Shown here: positions 45,476 to 57,800 of the stretch, piece after piece | Layout: each line of letters starts with the position of its first letter | Numbering within the stretch: the stretch's first letter is position 1 | From: Calamus simplicifolius | Lineage: Eukaryota > Streptophyta > Magnoliopsida > Arecales > Arecaceae | Reading direction: 5' to 3' | Length of the DNA stretch: 64,000 nt | Assembly: GCA_900491605.1 (NCBI GenBank) | Contig: UESW01004416.1 | Span: 289,736-353,735 of the forward strand | The notes under the pieces: model-generated | The model's input: the letters and a program-made list of their open reading frames with translations, nothing else | Told to the model about the DNA's origin: nothing | Databases searched by the model: none | Program-made: the position numbers and the translations under genes

Positions 45476-48400
45476 TTATACTTTTAATATTTTTTTGTTT
45501 GAATAAGAAGAAAGAAAGTAAAATAAAAAAAGTAATAATTTATAATTATAATAAAAAATTTTATTATAAATAATTGCATGTCTAATATTTTTTTAAAGAA
45601 TTAATATTAAAATAAAAAATAATAAAATATTTTAAAATTTTTCTTCATAATCGCTTTAATTTTTTTAAAAAAATTAGCAATCTAACATTTTTTTAATTTT
45701 ATTTTTTCTTTTATTTCTTTTTTTTTTCTTTTTACTTGCCTCTCCATCAAACACAGTGCAAGCTTTATCACCGTTTAGAGTTGTTACCTAATCTCGTACC
45801 CTCCAGGCCCCACAATTAATGAAGCAGTAGTCTCAATGTCTTCTTTGTCAGCAGTCTCAATGTCTTTCTTTGTCTTGAGCGATCTTTCTGAACCACTGCA
45901 GCATTTGCTCTTATTAACATATTATATAACGTTAAACAAAATTATAGTATTACACCGACGCATAGAAATTGTAGTTAGTGGATATACAAAGCATTGGAAT
46001 TAGGATTTTGGAATTTGCTAAGCTGTGCGTGGACGGAGAAGGGATGTCATTGGCCGTCAAACACGGGCACGTTGCTTGCCTGGAGGAAGGGAGTGTTGAG
46101 AGACGTCCCTTGAAATTCTCAACACCTATGAACGGCTTTAAGATCGTATTTTAATTTTGGAAAAAAAATATTTTTTTATTTGTAAAATATTTTTTATTTT
46201 TTATCTTCTAATTTTTAAAGAAATATTTAATAAAAATTATTATTTATTTTTATTATAATAATAACTTTTAAAAGAATAAATAAAAATAAAAAATCTTTGT
46301 TTGTTGTTAAATGTTAATATATAAAAAGAAAAAGAAAAAATATAAAATAAATAAATTTGGAAACGTAGGAGAAACATTGATCAGCCATTTCCACCCCTGA
46401 GCCGAGAACTTCCCGGCCCACAAATATCAGAGTCGGTAACATAGGTTTCCTCTCCACTGATAACCCCCCCCCCCTCGCGAGCGTTTTACCTCCCGCCGCG
46501 CCCACGTTCTGTCTCCCCCTAGATGCTAGGTTTACCTCTGATCCCCCCCCCCTCGGCAGGCTCCTTTTTACCTCTGATCCCCACCCCTGTCGGCAAGCTC
46601 CTTCTCCGATTTGATCTCTTTTGTATTCGGTTTGATCTAATGAAGAAGTTTTATGAATTGTAGTGGAAGGATCTAGGGAAGGGGCTTTGACAGGTATTCC
46701 AGCCTTCTGAAGGTCAGTGTCCCAGGCAGAGAGATTCCAGCTGATGCAGAGCAGTGTGTCTCAGAAATCTTGAGTAAGTAGTCTTCAATCTGTTCTTCTA
46801 TTTTTGGTTTTATGTATGTCGGCCGTACCTTGTTTTGAGAATGAATCAGCTCTTCCATTTTTCCTTTAGTTATTCAAAGTCATCCTCCCCTTTAGAGAGG
46901 GGGAGAAACGTGAGCTTGGGAAAATTTTAGCATGTTCTACATGTTCTACATCGGAAGTAATATTAGCAGGTCATGAAATAAAGCTTGAGAATTGTTTTAA
47001 TCTGTTGATTTGCTCATTTTCAGTTAGCAGAAAATAGTCATGCATTTGTTTTAATCTGTTGATTTGCTCACCATGAATCTGTCTGCTTTTGTTCTGCTGC
47101 TTCTGGTTGGGATCACGTGGATGGAATGCAGGCCTCATGGTGTTGTCCCTATCTTCTCTTGCCTTATTGTCCTGCACTTTGGAGTGCAACCGTTGTATCA
47201 GTTCTTATGCCCTGGATAAGAGGATGTGTTATGCATCTTGTTTCAGAGCCCAAGTGCTCATCTGTTGCTTTATAGTGATTGAAGTTTTGTTTCTGTAATG
47301 ATGTATCACTCTTACTTTTCCAGAATTTCATTGCTTCCCTGTTGTGGTGCCAAACCAGCACTAATCCTTCCATCGAGAGTTTGTTAACGGAGCCTAATAG
47401 TTAGGGAAGCTCGAAGCTTTAATGCTTCTCTCTCTTTAATTGAACTTAGGTTAGAGTTCTGTATGCCAAATTGTAGATGTGTCTGTTTGGAGTGCCTTGA
47501 GGTTGGTCCATCTACTCCCTGTTGTGCTTCAATTTTTTTTTGATGGAAAATCGGAGGAAGGAGCCTCCCCCAGATATATTAGAAGTATATAAAAAATGCT
47601 CTGTTGTGCTTCAATGTGTGGTGGCAACTAGCAAATGCGGTAGAAAGTGGTAAATGAACTGCACTCCAGTCTTAAATTGACCAAGTTCAAGTTGGTTAGG
47701 ACTATGGAATTTGATAGCAATGAATTAGACCTTGCCATGTGGTCTGAAAGCTATGTCAGAGAAGCCATGTGTCATGCGTTGGATTTGGGAGGCCGTGTCG
47801 TATAGCTCAGGTCACTTTAGGACACGCTACTGAGGTTGGGTATAAAGATTTCTTTAAAAATGAAATAAATTAGAATTCCTTTGCACTGTTGTGCTAAGAA
47901 TTCCTTTGCATTGTTGGCATTAAATTAGGAGCCTGCAGATTTCTTTCTTGGCTTTTTTCATCCAGTGGTAAAAGCTCAGAACTTTTCAATGATTTTCTTA
48001 GACTCTTTTCTTTAGACTCTTCCTGCTTGTCTTAAATTTATAAATGCTCTAGGAGATGTCTAAACTTTGATGAAAATGCATGTGCTGATAATCAAGCATC
48101 TTAATCTATTCTTGTTGATTCCTATTATAGAATTAATGTGTTCTAGTTTGGTTATGTAAGAAATGTGTAACTGCATCAATGGTTGAATTGCTTATTGGTT
48201 TCGTTGTTTGTATGTGCTACTATTCTCATTGAACATCCGTGGACTTGGCTCACTTGTTTAGTGTATGGTAAGTTCCTGAAACTGTGTGCCTCTTGCCTAT
48301 CTGCCGTATGCTAATCTCATTATGATTGTAGGTTAATGAGGAAGCAAGTGATAAAGTTTCAGAGGCTATTTGTGCCATCCTCCTAATATTGGGTTTGTGA

Positions 48401-50279
48401 ATCATTGGGCTGCCCCAATCATCCCAATCACCTTAATTTTTGTTTTTTGATTTTGTTGGAGCTCCAGCTCCAGATATCAATTTACTGATCTCTTCAGTCT
48501 CTATTAATGAAGAGAAGAGAAGGGAAGTTGGAGTAATAGGTGTTTGACTGCTTAATTTATTTTCATTTGTCTTCTTTCTTTATTTGCTCAAACTATTTGA
48601 TCTGCTTGCTACCGGCTGTGTTAAATTCAGTGACTTAGGACTTTGGGAATATTTATCTTCTTTCTCTGTGATAATTTTGATGAGTACTTTTGTGTGCGGG
48701 TGTCGGTGCTGGGTCACAATCTTTTCTAGTAGATTGCATTGGTTGCCTTCTCATTTGTCTCTCTTTCGATTACATCGGTTGGTGGATGTGATGATATCAA
48801 TAGATCTATAGAAGCTGCTTCATTCTTCTTGTGAGAATCTGATCTGTGGGAAGTATCATCAGCACCATTGTGATTGCCTTTGCTTCACTTCATGTTTGGT
48901 GGGTCCAATCTGGCAAAAACTTTCCCAGATCCCATCTTGGTGTTATACGGCTTGCTGAACATGTGAACGTTGGTTTCATAGTATACCATATTTTTCTGGT
49001 AACGGTGATTCTCATCTTAGACATCAAAGCGGGGATGTCAAACTGATGTTCTGAGAGTTGTCATAGAATTCATGGAGTCTTTAATCAATTATGAGTTTAT
49101 CAAATGTGTCATTTTGTTCCTAACTTTCTTTTCTATGTTAGAATGCCTTAAGAAGGTTCTGAACTTTAATGTATAAATATAATTTCATCTGTATGCGTTC
49201 TTTAGATTTTTTTAGCTTGTCCACCTTTTTCATTCAATTTATGATCTTTATTGTATCTATGGATGACTGCTTATTTCTACAGAGGTACCCTTAAATCACC
49301 ATGGTCTAGAAGAAAAAGAAAATGTGCACTTATTAGGAAGAAATGGTGCGATTGCTTTACACCAAAGGTTTGTGAATCATTGGACTGCCCCAATCATCCC
49401 AATCCCCTCATCATTTGGTTGCAATTTTATGGAAATTTTATCCTATTCTTGTTTGTCACAATGAAATTTCTGAAAGACTGCATTTTTTTGCTCATGTTAT
49501 TGTATTTTGATTGGATTTGTCCACTACTATACATGCAGAAAGAATGAAGTGATGTTTATCTTAGACAAAAATGATAAGAAAATGACATGTCATGGAAGCT
49601 TTAGAGTTTTCTCCACACAAGATAGCTAAGGTAAAAAATGAAAGCAGAGGGAAAAAAACTGTAGGAATGAGTACATAGTTCCCCTCTGAGGGGTGTAAGA
49701 GGTCTTATTTGATCTTCCTCCACTTTGATCCATGCATGAACAATTTTTGCTGTTTTTGGGTTATGGATCCAAACTGCTCTGTTCTTGTGATTTAGAAGAT
49801 GGTCCTACAAGGTCCATCAGGTCAAAGGAGAAAACTTGGAACCATGATCTAACTGGTGATAATTGATAGGTTGAGTCAAAGTCATGTGAGCTCATGTTTT
49901 AGATGGACCTATTGAATCATGAGGTCAGGCATCAACTTGTAGAACTGATATCCGACAAACAAGTGGCATGTCGAAAGTATATAATCTCATCATTGATATC
50001 TTTGTCCATGTTTAGGGAGAGGTGTCAGTGGCAGTAGTCGATATCATTATTGTTTATTTGGTGCCTTTTCTTAGAATCTCTTATTGTTTTACATTATAAA
50101 TTGCACCAAGTATGTAACTCGACTTTGTGTTTATAAATTTGCAATTGGATATTCGAGCAAAGGAAGCCTATTCAATATTTACCTTCCCATCTATAGTCTG
50201 CTTGTTTATTATATCATGTCTGCTTGTTTACTCAACTGTTTTTTTTTTTGTTCATATCTTGTGTTCACCAATATATGTT
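45476..50279. other. Interior of CACTA-A, no gene identified
   Basis: Very AT-rich at 45480-46400, then mixed. Two short open stretches look like coding pieces (near 46700-46770, KVSVPGREIPADAEQCVSEI; near 48334-48396, VNEEASDKVSEAICAILL). The second is preceded by a possible splice acceptor. A segment GTTTGTGAATCATTGG plus CTGCCCCAATCATCCCAATC occurs twice (48393 and 49368). These could be pieces of captured host genes, but I cannot name any. Confidence 0.45.
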
Positions 50280-51995
50280 TGTTGGCCCAGATGGCAACCC
50301 AAGAGGGGGGGGGGGGGTGAATTGGGTTCTTAAAAATTTAAGACTTTTTAGAAGATTTAAACGATTAGCTCAAGATGTGCAAGTGAGTGAAATTAACTAA
50401 AAGCAATGCACAAGCAATTAATATAGAGAGATAGAGAGAGAGAAATATAGCACGGCAAACACAAGATAATTTTATAGTGGTTCGGTGCAACCAACACCTA
50501 CGTCCACTCCCAAGATTCACTTGGGTCCACACTATAATCTCTAGATTACAGCCGAGTTGTTTTCCAAGCTCACAACTCAAACTTGTTGTTTTACCGGGTG
50601 CACAACGAACCCAGCTGGTTTTAACTCGGGCTTACCAGCACAAAACCCTACACGTTGTTTTTCACGGGCTCACAACTAACCCAACACAAGCACTCCGGCT
50701 TGTAACGAGGTATACAACCTCCACTGATTCAATCCACTGATTGAATCAGCAAACAATAAGAATGATAGTGTTTGAACAATGAAGTGCTCCCTTTGAGCAA
50801 ATATACAAATGAAGTACAAAATAATAAAAGGTTAGAAAAGCCTGATAGTATTGCAGATGGTAGTGGCTTGGGCTTTCTTCCTTCTTCTCTTTAACTCCTC
50901 TTGAAGTGTTGAATCACGCCTCAGCACGATTCTTGACCGTTGAAGATTTTGGAGTTGAGATGAAGCTTTTTCCTCTTTTGAAAATCCTCCGATTTGATCT
51001 TTGAAATGCTTGTGGATTTTCTTTAAACTCTTGTGGATTGATGAGAAGGAGCGGACGAAACTTCCTCTTGGATTTCACTCCTTTTGAATCACTCTTCTTT
51101 GAGCTAAATGATTTTTCCAATATGCTCTGTTTTTCCCTCTTTTCAAAAGATATTCTTTTCTCTCTTTTTGATTTCTCTTGTTTTGATTTGAAAAGAGCTC
51201 CTCTATTTATAGAATCTGCAAAAATATATCCGTTAGAGACAAGGAAAAATAGCCGTTATTTAAAAATCTTACCGTTGGGGCTGATGTGTCATCGTTAAAA
51301 ATCGCGCCCAGATTTGCTGGAGTCGACTCATGCTTTTCCCGAGTCGGCTCGAGCTCGTCTTACCAAAAATAGAAATGTTTAAAAAGGTTAGGGGTCGACT
51401 CGCTAAAAGTAAGTGTCGACTCCTGAAAGTCGGGAGTCGACTCGAGAAAGACTTGGGGTCGACTCGCGAAGTGCTCAGAAAAATACTCTTCTGGTGTTTG
51501 AGCGGAGTCGACTCGCACAGTCCAGGAGTCGGCTCGACAGAATCAGGGGTCGACTCGACAATTTCATGGGTCGACTCGACACAGATGCACATTTCTGTAC
51601 ACTGAGCGGAGTCGACTCTGAAACTCAGGAGTCGGCTCCGGAACGTATCAAAAATCAGAAACTTTTCTGATTGACATTAAAATCGTTCCAGATTCATTTT
51701 AATTCAATGTTTTGACTTGAATCAATAAAATTAACATTTAGAATTGATTCAAGAACTAATCCAAAAACTTGTTGATTAAAACATGAATTATAACATTTCT
51801 TTTTGAAAGTTTGAATATTAAGCTTAAAGTCACTTTCAAAATTGATTAAAGTTAAACTTGAGCATTCTATTGATTGTTCAAAATAAATTTGTTGCTCATT
51901 TATAACTCATTACATCCTTTAATAACTCAATGGTTTTTAGTAATCATCAAAATCAAAAGGATTGGATCATATAATTTTTCTATAATCTTCCAACA
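50280..51995 (-). repeat. SIRE-type 3' LTR (about 1.7 kb)
   Basis: Starts TGTTGGCCC and ends TCCAACA on the plus strand. A run of G (GAGGGGGGGGGGGG, about 50302-50318) lies near one edge. Near 51300-51640 it holds many copies of the palindrome GAGTCGACTC and variants. Only one LTR is present, so the borders rest on the TG/CA ends and the purine tract. Confidence 0.8.
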
Positions 51996-52639
51996 ATCTC
52001 CCCCTTTTTGATGATGACAAAAATATTGAGTTTGTTCATGATTGATTAGTGAATTTATTTTGTTTTCATAGTTAGGCTTAGGCTCCCCCTTAATGAGGTA
52101 GCTCCCCCTATGAAACTTAATTATCTCATTCAATCATAGACAATCATAGAACTATAAAATTCTCCCCCTTTTTTGTTATCAACAAAAAGATAGAGAATCA
52201 TAAACATTCATTCAAATTTCATTCATTCATTGAAATAGGAAAATAGAGAATTCATTTCATTAAAGGTCTAATACATCAAAGTTCAATACATTGATTCAAA
52301 ATGAAAGCATAAAAAAAACTTCAGTACAAAACAAGATTGAAACTCTAGTAACTCAAAAATGAGTTCTTACAATTCTAGTTAGATGATCAACTATATTTTC
52401 ATTCCTTCAGATTGAATTCTAACATAATCCTTGAGTTTTCATCAACAAAGGTGCACGCACTCTGAATTTTGTCTTGAAGCTCTGCGTTGCTCTTGCATAT
52501 GTCTCTCCATCTCCACATATATCCTTAAGTTCTTCAAAAATTTCTTGAGATCACACTTAAGGATGCCGATGAAGAGCCGAGAGTAGACTCAATCTTTGAA
52601 ATACGATCATCAAGAGAATAAAGTCTCTCTCAAATTCAT

Positions 52640-53640
52640 AAATTTATTCTCAAATCAGTTTTAAGCTTATCAGATTGATCTTCAAGTAAGGCTTTGAGTT
52701 GCATAATTTGTTGATCTGAAAAACTAGCAGAAGATGAAGTCTGAACAAAAGTTGGAACTGGGGCTGGAGCAGAGGCAGAAATCAAAGGGCTCGGAGGTGC
52801 AGGCGAAGGATGTCTAACAGAGGGTCCTGCAGCCTCAGTATCTGTAGCTCTATCTTCTGTCACTCCTTTCCTTTCCCATTACCATTCTTTTTGATAAACC
52901 CCATCCGATGAATTGTTGCCAGACTATAAAATCAGTGTGTCTTAGATTCTTCATAGGTTCATTATCAGAAATCACCACACCTTGGCTTCGAAAAATCTAG
53001 TAAGGATCATCCATAAGGCAGACTTGATTTCTTTTCCCTCCACAATCTGCTATGTACCACAGAATCATGCTGGGAAGATTGATAGGCTTGCCTGTCACTA
53101 TGGCATCCATTACAAAGACATCTCGCTCCGAGACATAGTCAAATCTACCAGTTTTAGGAAATAGAATCCTACTGCAGATATTGTGTAGTAATCTCAACTC
53201 TAAAGAAGCTGATTAGCAAATACCTCTTCAAATCCAACCACATCCCGGTTTAATAATCTGGATAAAGCTGGGGCGCGGTCATCAGAAGAAAAGGTGAAGT
53301 GCCAGACAAGGGTAATTCAACAATCTAGACAAAATCTCAGCAGTAACAGATAATCTGACTCCTCTCACATTGCTAATAAGCCCATGGTCTCCTCTAGACA
53401 ATTCTTGTAAAATTCTTTAACCAATGAGGGATAGTCGGGCACTCAAGAGAACAAATTTCTCCCAATCCCATCTCGATTAACTGTCTCCCAACTAGAAAGC
53501 CCTCATTCTCAAATAATTCAAAATCCACCTTCCTACCAGTAGTAATGATCCTATCCGCTAGACGATCTACCTGGGAGGACGAGGCAGCTGGAGTAGCAGG
53601 GAGTAGAAGCAGATGAAGTGGAGTCCGAGCTCGGAGAAGG
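52640..53640 (-). pseudogene. Putative plant transposon protein (PF20167-like) in the SIRE 3' region
   Basis: On the same strand as pol and between pol and the 3' LTR. In several frames it reads YPSLVKEFYKN, then GLISNVRGVRLSVTAEILSR, then RLLHNICSRILFPKTGRF and GKPINLPSMILWYI, and a Ser/Pro-rich C-terminal part (near 52860-52640). The order and spacing fit the plant-transposon domain often seen in plant retroelements. Frameshifts (near 53400, 53290 and 53000) break it. Its role in the element is unknown. The Pfam assignment is from memory of the family pattern. Confidence 0.6.
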
Positions 53641-54211
53641 TTCACGCACCGGACGCTTCACCGTCTTCTTCACGGAGCGGCTTGATTCCACCGCCACAAG
53701 CTAGATCCTCTAGTTTTAGGTGCCATTTGATGATTGGAGGTGATAATCAGGGATTATTGGAGTTTGGAGGGTTTGGAGAGAGTGGAGAGAGTATTTTGAT
53801 GATTGGGGTCGAAAGAAATGAGCGACGAGTCGACTCTGCCCTAGAAAAATCAATTTGGGACCACCTCGAGTCGGCTCGCGCAAACCCGGGTGTCGACTCG
53901 GCACAGACACAGAAAGGCCGTCCCGACATGGAGTCGACTCGCGCTAGAGGGGTCGACTCGAGAGTTTCAGTTGAAACCGGAGTCGACTCCGATACGCATC
54001 GAGTCGGCTCCGAGACCATTTCAGACCAAAAACATGAAATTCTGAAATGTGTCCGGAATATGATCATAAAAATTGATAAATAATCATTGGATATGAGTGA
54101 ATCAATTAGATATGAATTCTAGATAAGATTTCCTTAAGGATTGAGGATTTGAAAGAATCTTAGATAAATTTCCTTAGGGGTTTCAAATTCATTCTAAAGG
54201 ATCACAAATAC

Positions 54212-56652
54212 CTAACTCTCCTCTAAGATAACAAATCTCTCTTCATTTAAAGGTTTAGTGAATATGTCAGCTAATTGTTCTTCAGTGTTAACATAATCAA
54301 GACAAATTTCATTATTGCTACATGTTCTCTTATAAAATGATATCTATTTCTATGTGTTTAGTTCTTGAATGTTGAATTGGATTTTTAGTTAGATTGATTG
54401 CACTAGTGTTATCACATCTTATGGGTGTTTTATCAAGTGTGATACCATAGTCTTCAAGTTGTCGCTTAATCCATAGGATTTGCGCACAGCAACTTCCAGC
54501 TGCTACATATTCAGCTTCAGTAGTTGATAATGCAACTGAATTTTGCTTTTTGCTAAACCATGTGATTAAGTTACTTCCTAAGAAATTGGCATGCACCACT
54601 TGTGCTTTTTCTATCTAATTTACATCCAGCATAATCAGAATCTGAATATGCAATTAGATTTAATGTGGAGTCTCTAGAATACCATAAACCTACATTTTTT
54701 GTTCCACTTACATATCTTAGTATTCTTTTAACAGCTATTAAATGTGATTCTTTAGGTTCAGATTGAAATCTAGCACATAAACATACTGAAAACATAATAT
54801 CTGGTCTACTTGCTGTTAAATAAAGAAGGGATCCGATTATACCTCGATAATACTTTTGATCAACCTTTTTACCTTCTTCATCTTTGTCCAGCTTGCATGA
54901 AGGACTCATTGGAGTTCCGAGGGGTTTCATTGATTCCATACCAAACTTTTTGAGTAGTTCTCTTGTGTATTTTGTTTGGTTGATAAGATTCCCTCTTTGC
55001 TTTGTTTGATCTGGAGTCCAAGGAAGAAGTTGAGTTCTCCCATCATGCTCATCTCGAATTCTCCCTGCATCAACTTTGCAAATTCTTGACAAAGAGAATC
55101 GTTAGTAGCACCAAAAATAATGTCATCAACGTATATTTGTACTACAAGTAAATCTTTACTTTTTCTTTTCAAAAACAAGTTTTATCAACATTTCCTCTTG
55201 TAAAATCATTTTCTATTAAGAATTTACTTAACCTATCATACCAAGCTCTAGGTGCTTGTTTCAAACCATATAAAGCTTTGTGCAATTTAAAAACGTGATT
55301 TGAAAATTCGTGATCTTCAAAACCTGGTGGTTGTTCTACATAAACTTCTTCATTTATAAATCCATTTAAAAATGCGCTTTTTACATCCATTTGAAATAAG
55401 TTAAAATTCATATGACATGCAAATGCAAGTAATAGCCTAATGGCTTCTAATCTAGCTACAGGTGCAAAGGTTTCATCAAAATCAATACCTTCCTCTTGAT
55501 TATATCCTTTAGCAACCAATCTAGCTTTGTTTCTAATTACTATGCCATTTTCATCTAGTTTATTTCTAAAAACCCATTTTGATCCTATTACTGAATGATT
55601 TTTAGGTCTTTCAACTAAAGTCCAAACATTATTTCTTGTAAATTGATTTAGTTCTTCTTGCATTGCTAACATCCAATTATTATCTTTTTCAGCTTCTTCT
55701 ATAGTTTTAGGTTCAATTTGTGATACAAATGCAAGATGATTACTAATATTTCTCATATATGATCTAGTTCTTATTCCTTGAGATGGATCGCCTATAATCA
55801 ATTCCTTGGGATGACTATGAGCATATCTCCAGTCTCTTGGAAGATCTATATCATTATGATCAATATTGACATCATCGTCCTTATGTGAATCATCATCTTT
55901 AGCTTCTTGCTCATGATCAGAAGATACTTCAATATTAAGTTTTTCAAGATCTTTTTCAATTATGTTTGTATCTTCCTCATCATCAAGCTTTTCAGAACTA
56001 GATGCTAAAGACTCATCGAAAACTATATGAATGGATTCTTCAACTACTAGGTTTTCTTGTTAAATACTCTATAAGCTTTACTAGTTGTTGAATATCCTAA
56101 AAAGATTCCTTCATCAGATTTAGCATCAAATTTTCCTAAATTGTTTTTACCATTATTATGAATGAAACATTTACATCCAAATGCATGAAAGTATTTTATA
56201 TTTGGTTTTCTTTCATTCCATAATTCATAAGGTGTTTTCTTTAAGATTGGTCTTATTAAGGCTCTATTTAAGATGTAACATGCTGTGTTAATAGCTTCCG
56301 CCCAAAAGTACTTTGGTAAGTTGCTTTCGCATAGCATGGTACGGGCCATGTCTTCTAGAGTCCTATTTTTCTTTCAACTACACCATTTTGCTGTGGAGTC
56401 CTAGGGGCTGAAAAATTATGATTAATTCCATTTTCAGAACAAAAACTTTCAAATAAGTGATTTTCAAATTCTGTTCCATGATCACTTCTTAGAGATACTA
56501 TGGTAGTGTTTTTCTCATTTGTGACTTTCTTGAAGAATTTCAGGAATATCGAGAAAGTCTCATCTTTGTGAGCTAAAAACATTACCCAAGTATATCTAGA
56601 ATAATCATCTACAATCACTAGACCATATTTCTTTCCTCCTAGACTAGTGACG
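54212..56652 (-). pseudogene. SIRE-type pol remnant: integrase to RNase H
   Basis: From 56652: integrase core SLGGKKYGLVIVDDYSRYTW, RSDHGTEFENHLF and NGVVERK; C-terminal part ELWNERKPNIKYFHAFGCKCF; RT with GSKWVFRNKLDENG, FDETFAPVARLEAIR, MDVKSAFLNGFINEEVYVEQ, and YVDDIIFGATN; RNase H with STTEAEYVAAGS and IRCDNTSAINL; tail QLADIFTKPLNEERF ending at 54212. Frameshifts near 54365, 54590, 54990, 55180 and 56350 separate the pieces, and the region 55800-56050 also carries the integrase-RT linker in decayed form. Confidence 0.9.
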
Positions 56653-57000
56653 AAAGTTTTAGTGACTAAATTTTTTATCAATAATTCGTCACTAAATTGT
56701 AATGGAATAGTGACAAAAATATTTATGATGTAATAGTGACGGAATGATGAGTGACGGATAATCCGTCATAATTTAGTGACGAAAAATATGTTCCATCATA
56801 AATTTATGATAGAATATTTCGTCATAAATTTGTGATGAAATATTTCGTCACAAATCCGTCACTATTATTTTGTGACGGACACTCTTTCCGTCACAATTTA
56901 GTGATGGTAAAAATGGTAACGATAAGATTTCCATCACTAATCCGTCACTAAACCCAGTTTGTGACGGAATAGTGATGGAAATTTTTGTCACTATTATACT
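56653..57000. repeat. CACTA-A right subterminal repeats
   Basis: The same GTGACGGA/TCCGTCAC words as on the left, over about 350 bp, less dense and more diverged. The left edge abuts the SIRE remnant without spacer. Confidence 0.9.
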
Positions 57001-57014
57001 ATTTTCTTGTAGTG

Positions 57015-57777
57015 CTTTCACCTGAAGAAAAATTTAGGTGACCCAATTAATCAATTAAAATATTCTTAAATTATAGGATCTCTCTTGTATGTAGCAAACA
57101 GGACAAGATCTGATATTGCCTATGCTGTAGGAAGGCTGAGTAGATATAATCAAAATCCTGATCAATCTCATTGGGTAGCCTTAGAAAGAGTGTTCCGATA
57201 TTTAAAGGGAACACTTAATCTCTCTTTGATGTTCACTGAATACCCTGAGGTGGTTGAGGGTTACAGTGATGCTAATTGGGTCACTGATTCTCATGATTTA
57301 AAATCAACCACCGGATATGTTTTTCTTCTTGGCGGTGCTGCTATTGTTTGGGGATCCACTAGGAAAACTATTATTTCTAGAAGCACCATGGAGGCCGAGT
57401 TGATAGCTTTGGATACCACCTGTAATAAAGCAGAGTGGATAAAAAATCTAATATCAGAGCTACCTTTGGTACCTAAGCCAGTTTCAGCTATATCAATCCA
57501 TTGTGATAATAAGGCCGTAATTGAACTAACAAATCAAAAGAGTACCGATAAAAAGATGAATCGCCATATACAGCTTCGTCAAAAGTCTATAAGACAACAT
57601 AAGAAAAATGATGTTATCTCTTTGGAATTTGTCAAATCTAAGAAGAATTTGGCATATCAATTAACCAAGGGATTATCTAGGAGTGGAGTCCTAGATTCAT
57701 CGAGGGGGATGGGGCTTAAGCCCATTATTTGGTCATCAGCAGTGGATACCCAACCTCTGTGGTTGGAGATCCCATGA
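57015..57777 (+). pseudogene. Copia-4 reverse transcriptase end and RNase H
   Basis: Continues Copia-4 pol after CACTA-A. After a short frameshifted stretch (57015-57075) it is open from about 57076: SLLYVANRTRSDIAYAVGRL, then EGYSDANWVTD (RNase H D), then STMEAELIALDTT and HCDNKAVIEL, ending KGLSRSGVLDSSRGMGLKPI and a stop at 57775-57777. RNase H motifs are intact. Confidence 0.9.
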
Positions 57778-57800
57778 ATGAGGTTCAATGTGGTAGAAAC

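Larger units (their letters stand above)
50280..56652 (-). mobile_element. SIRE-type Copia remnant inside CACTA-A
   Basis: Minus-strand element with a 3' LTR (50280-51995), a purine tract (plus-strand ATCTCCCCCTTTTTGATG from 51996), a long 3' region with an extra protein remnant (52640-53640), and pol from 54212 to about 56650. Pol motifs (STTEAEYVAAGSCCAQILW, VQIYVDDIIFGATN) are of the SIRE/Maximus type. It ends within integrase at 56652, next to the CACTA subterminal repeats. Gag, protease, 5' LTR and primer-binding site are gone. Confidence 0.88.
44453..57014. mobile_element. CACTA-A: large CACTA (En/Spm) DNA transposon, no transposase seen
   Basis: A 12.6-kb element bounded by CACTACAAGAAA (44453) and TTTCTTGTAGTG (ending 57014), the classic CACTA terminal inverted repeats. 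A 3-bp TSD CTT (44450-44452 and 57015-57017) is exact for the superfamily. Subterminal arrays of a GTGACGGAT-type word lie at both ends. I find no TNP2 or TNP1 gene inside; the interior is unassigned sequence plus a SIRE-type Copia remnant. So it is non-autonomous or has lost its genes. Confidence 0.93.

Noticed and set aside
51269..51605. Ser/Arg-rich frames over the GAGTCGACTC array
   Set aside because: The palindromic array is open in several frames on both strands at once, as expected for a simple repeat; it lies within an LTR.
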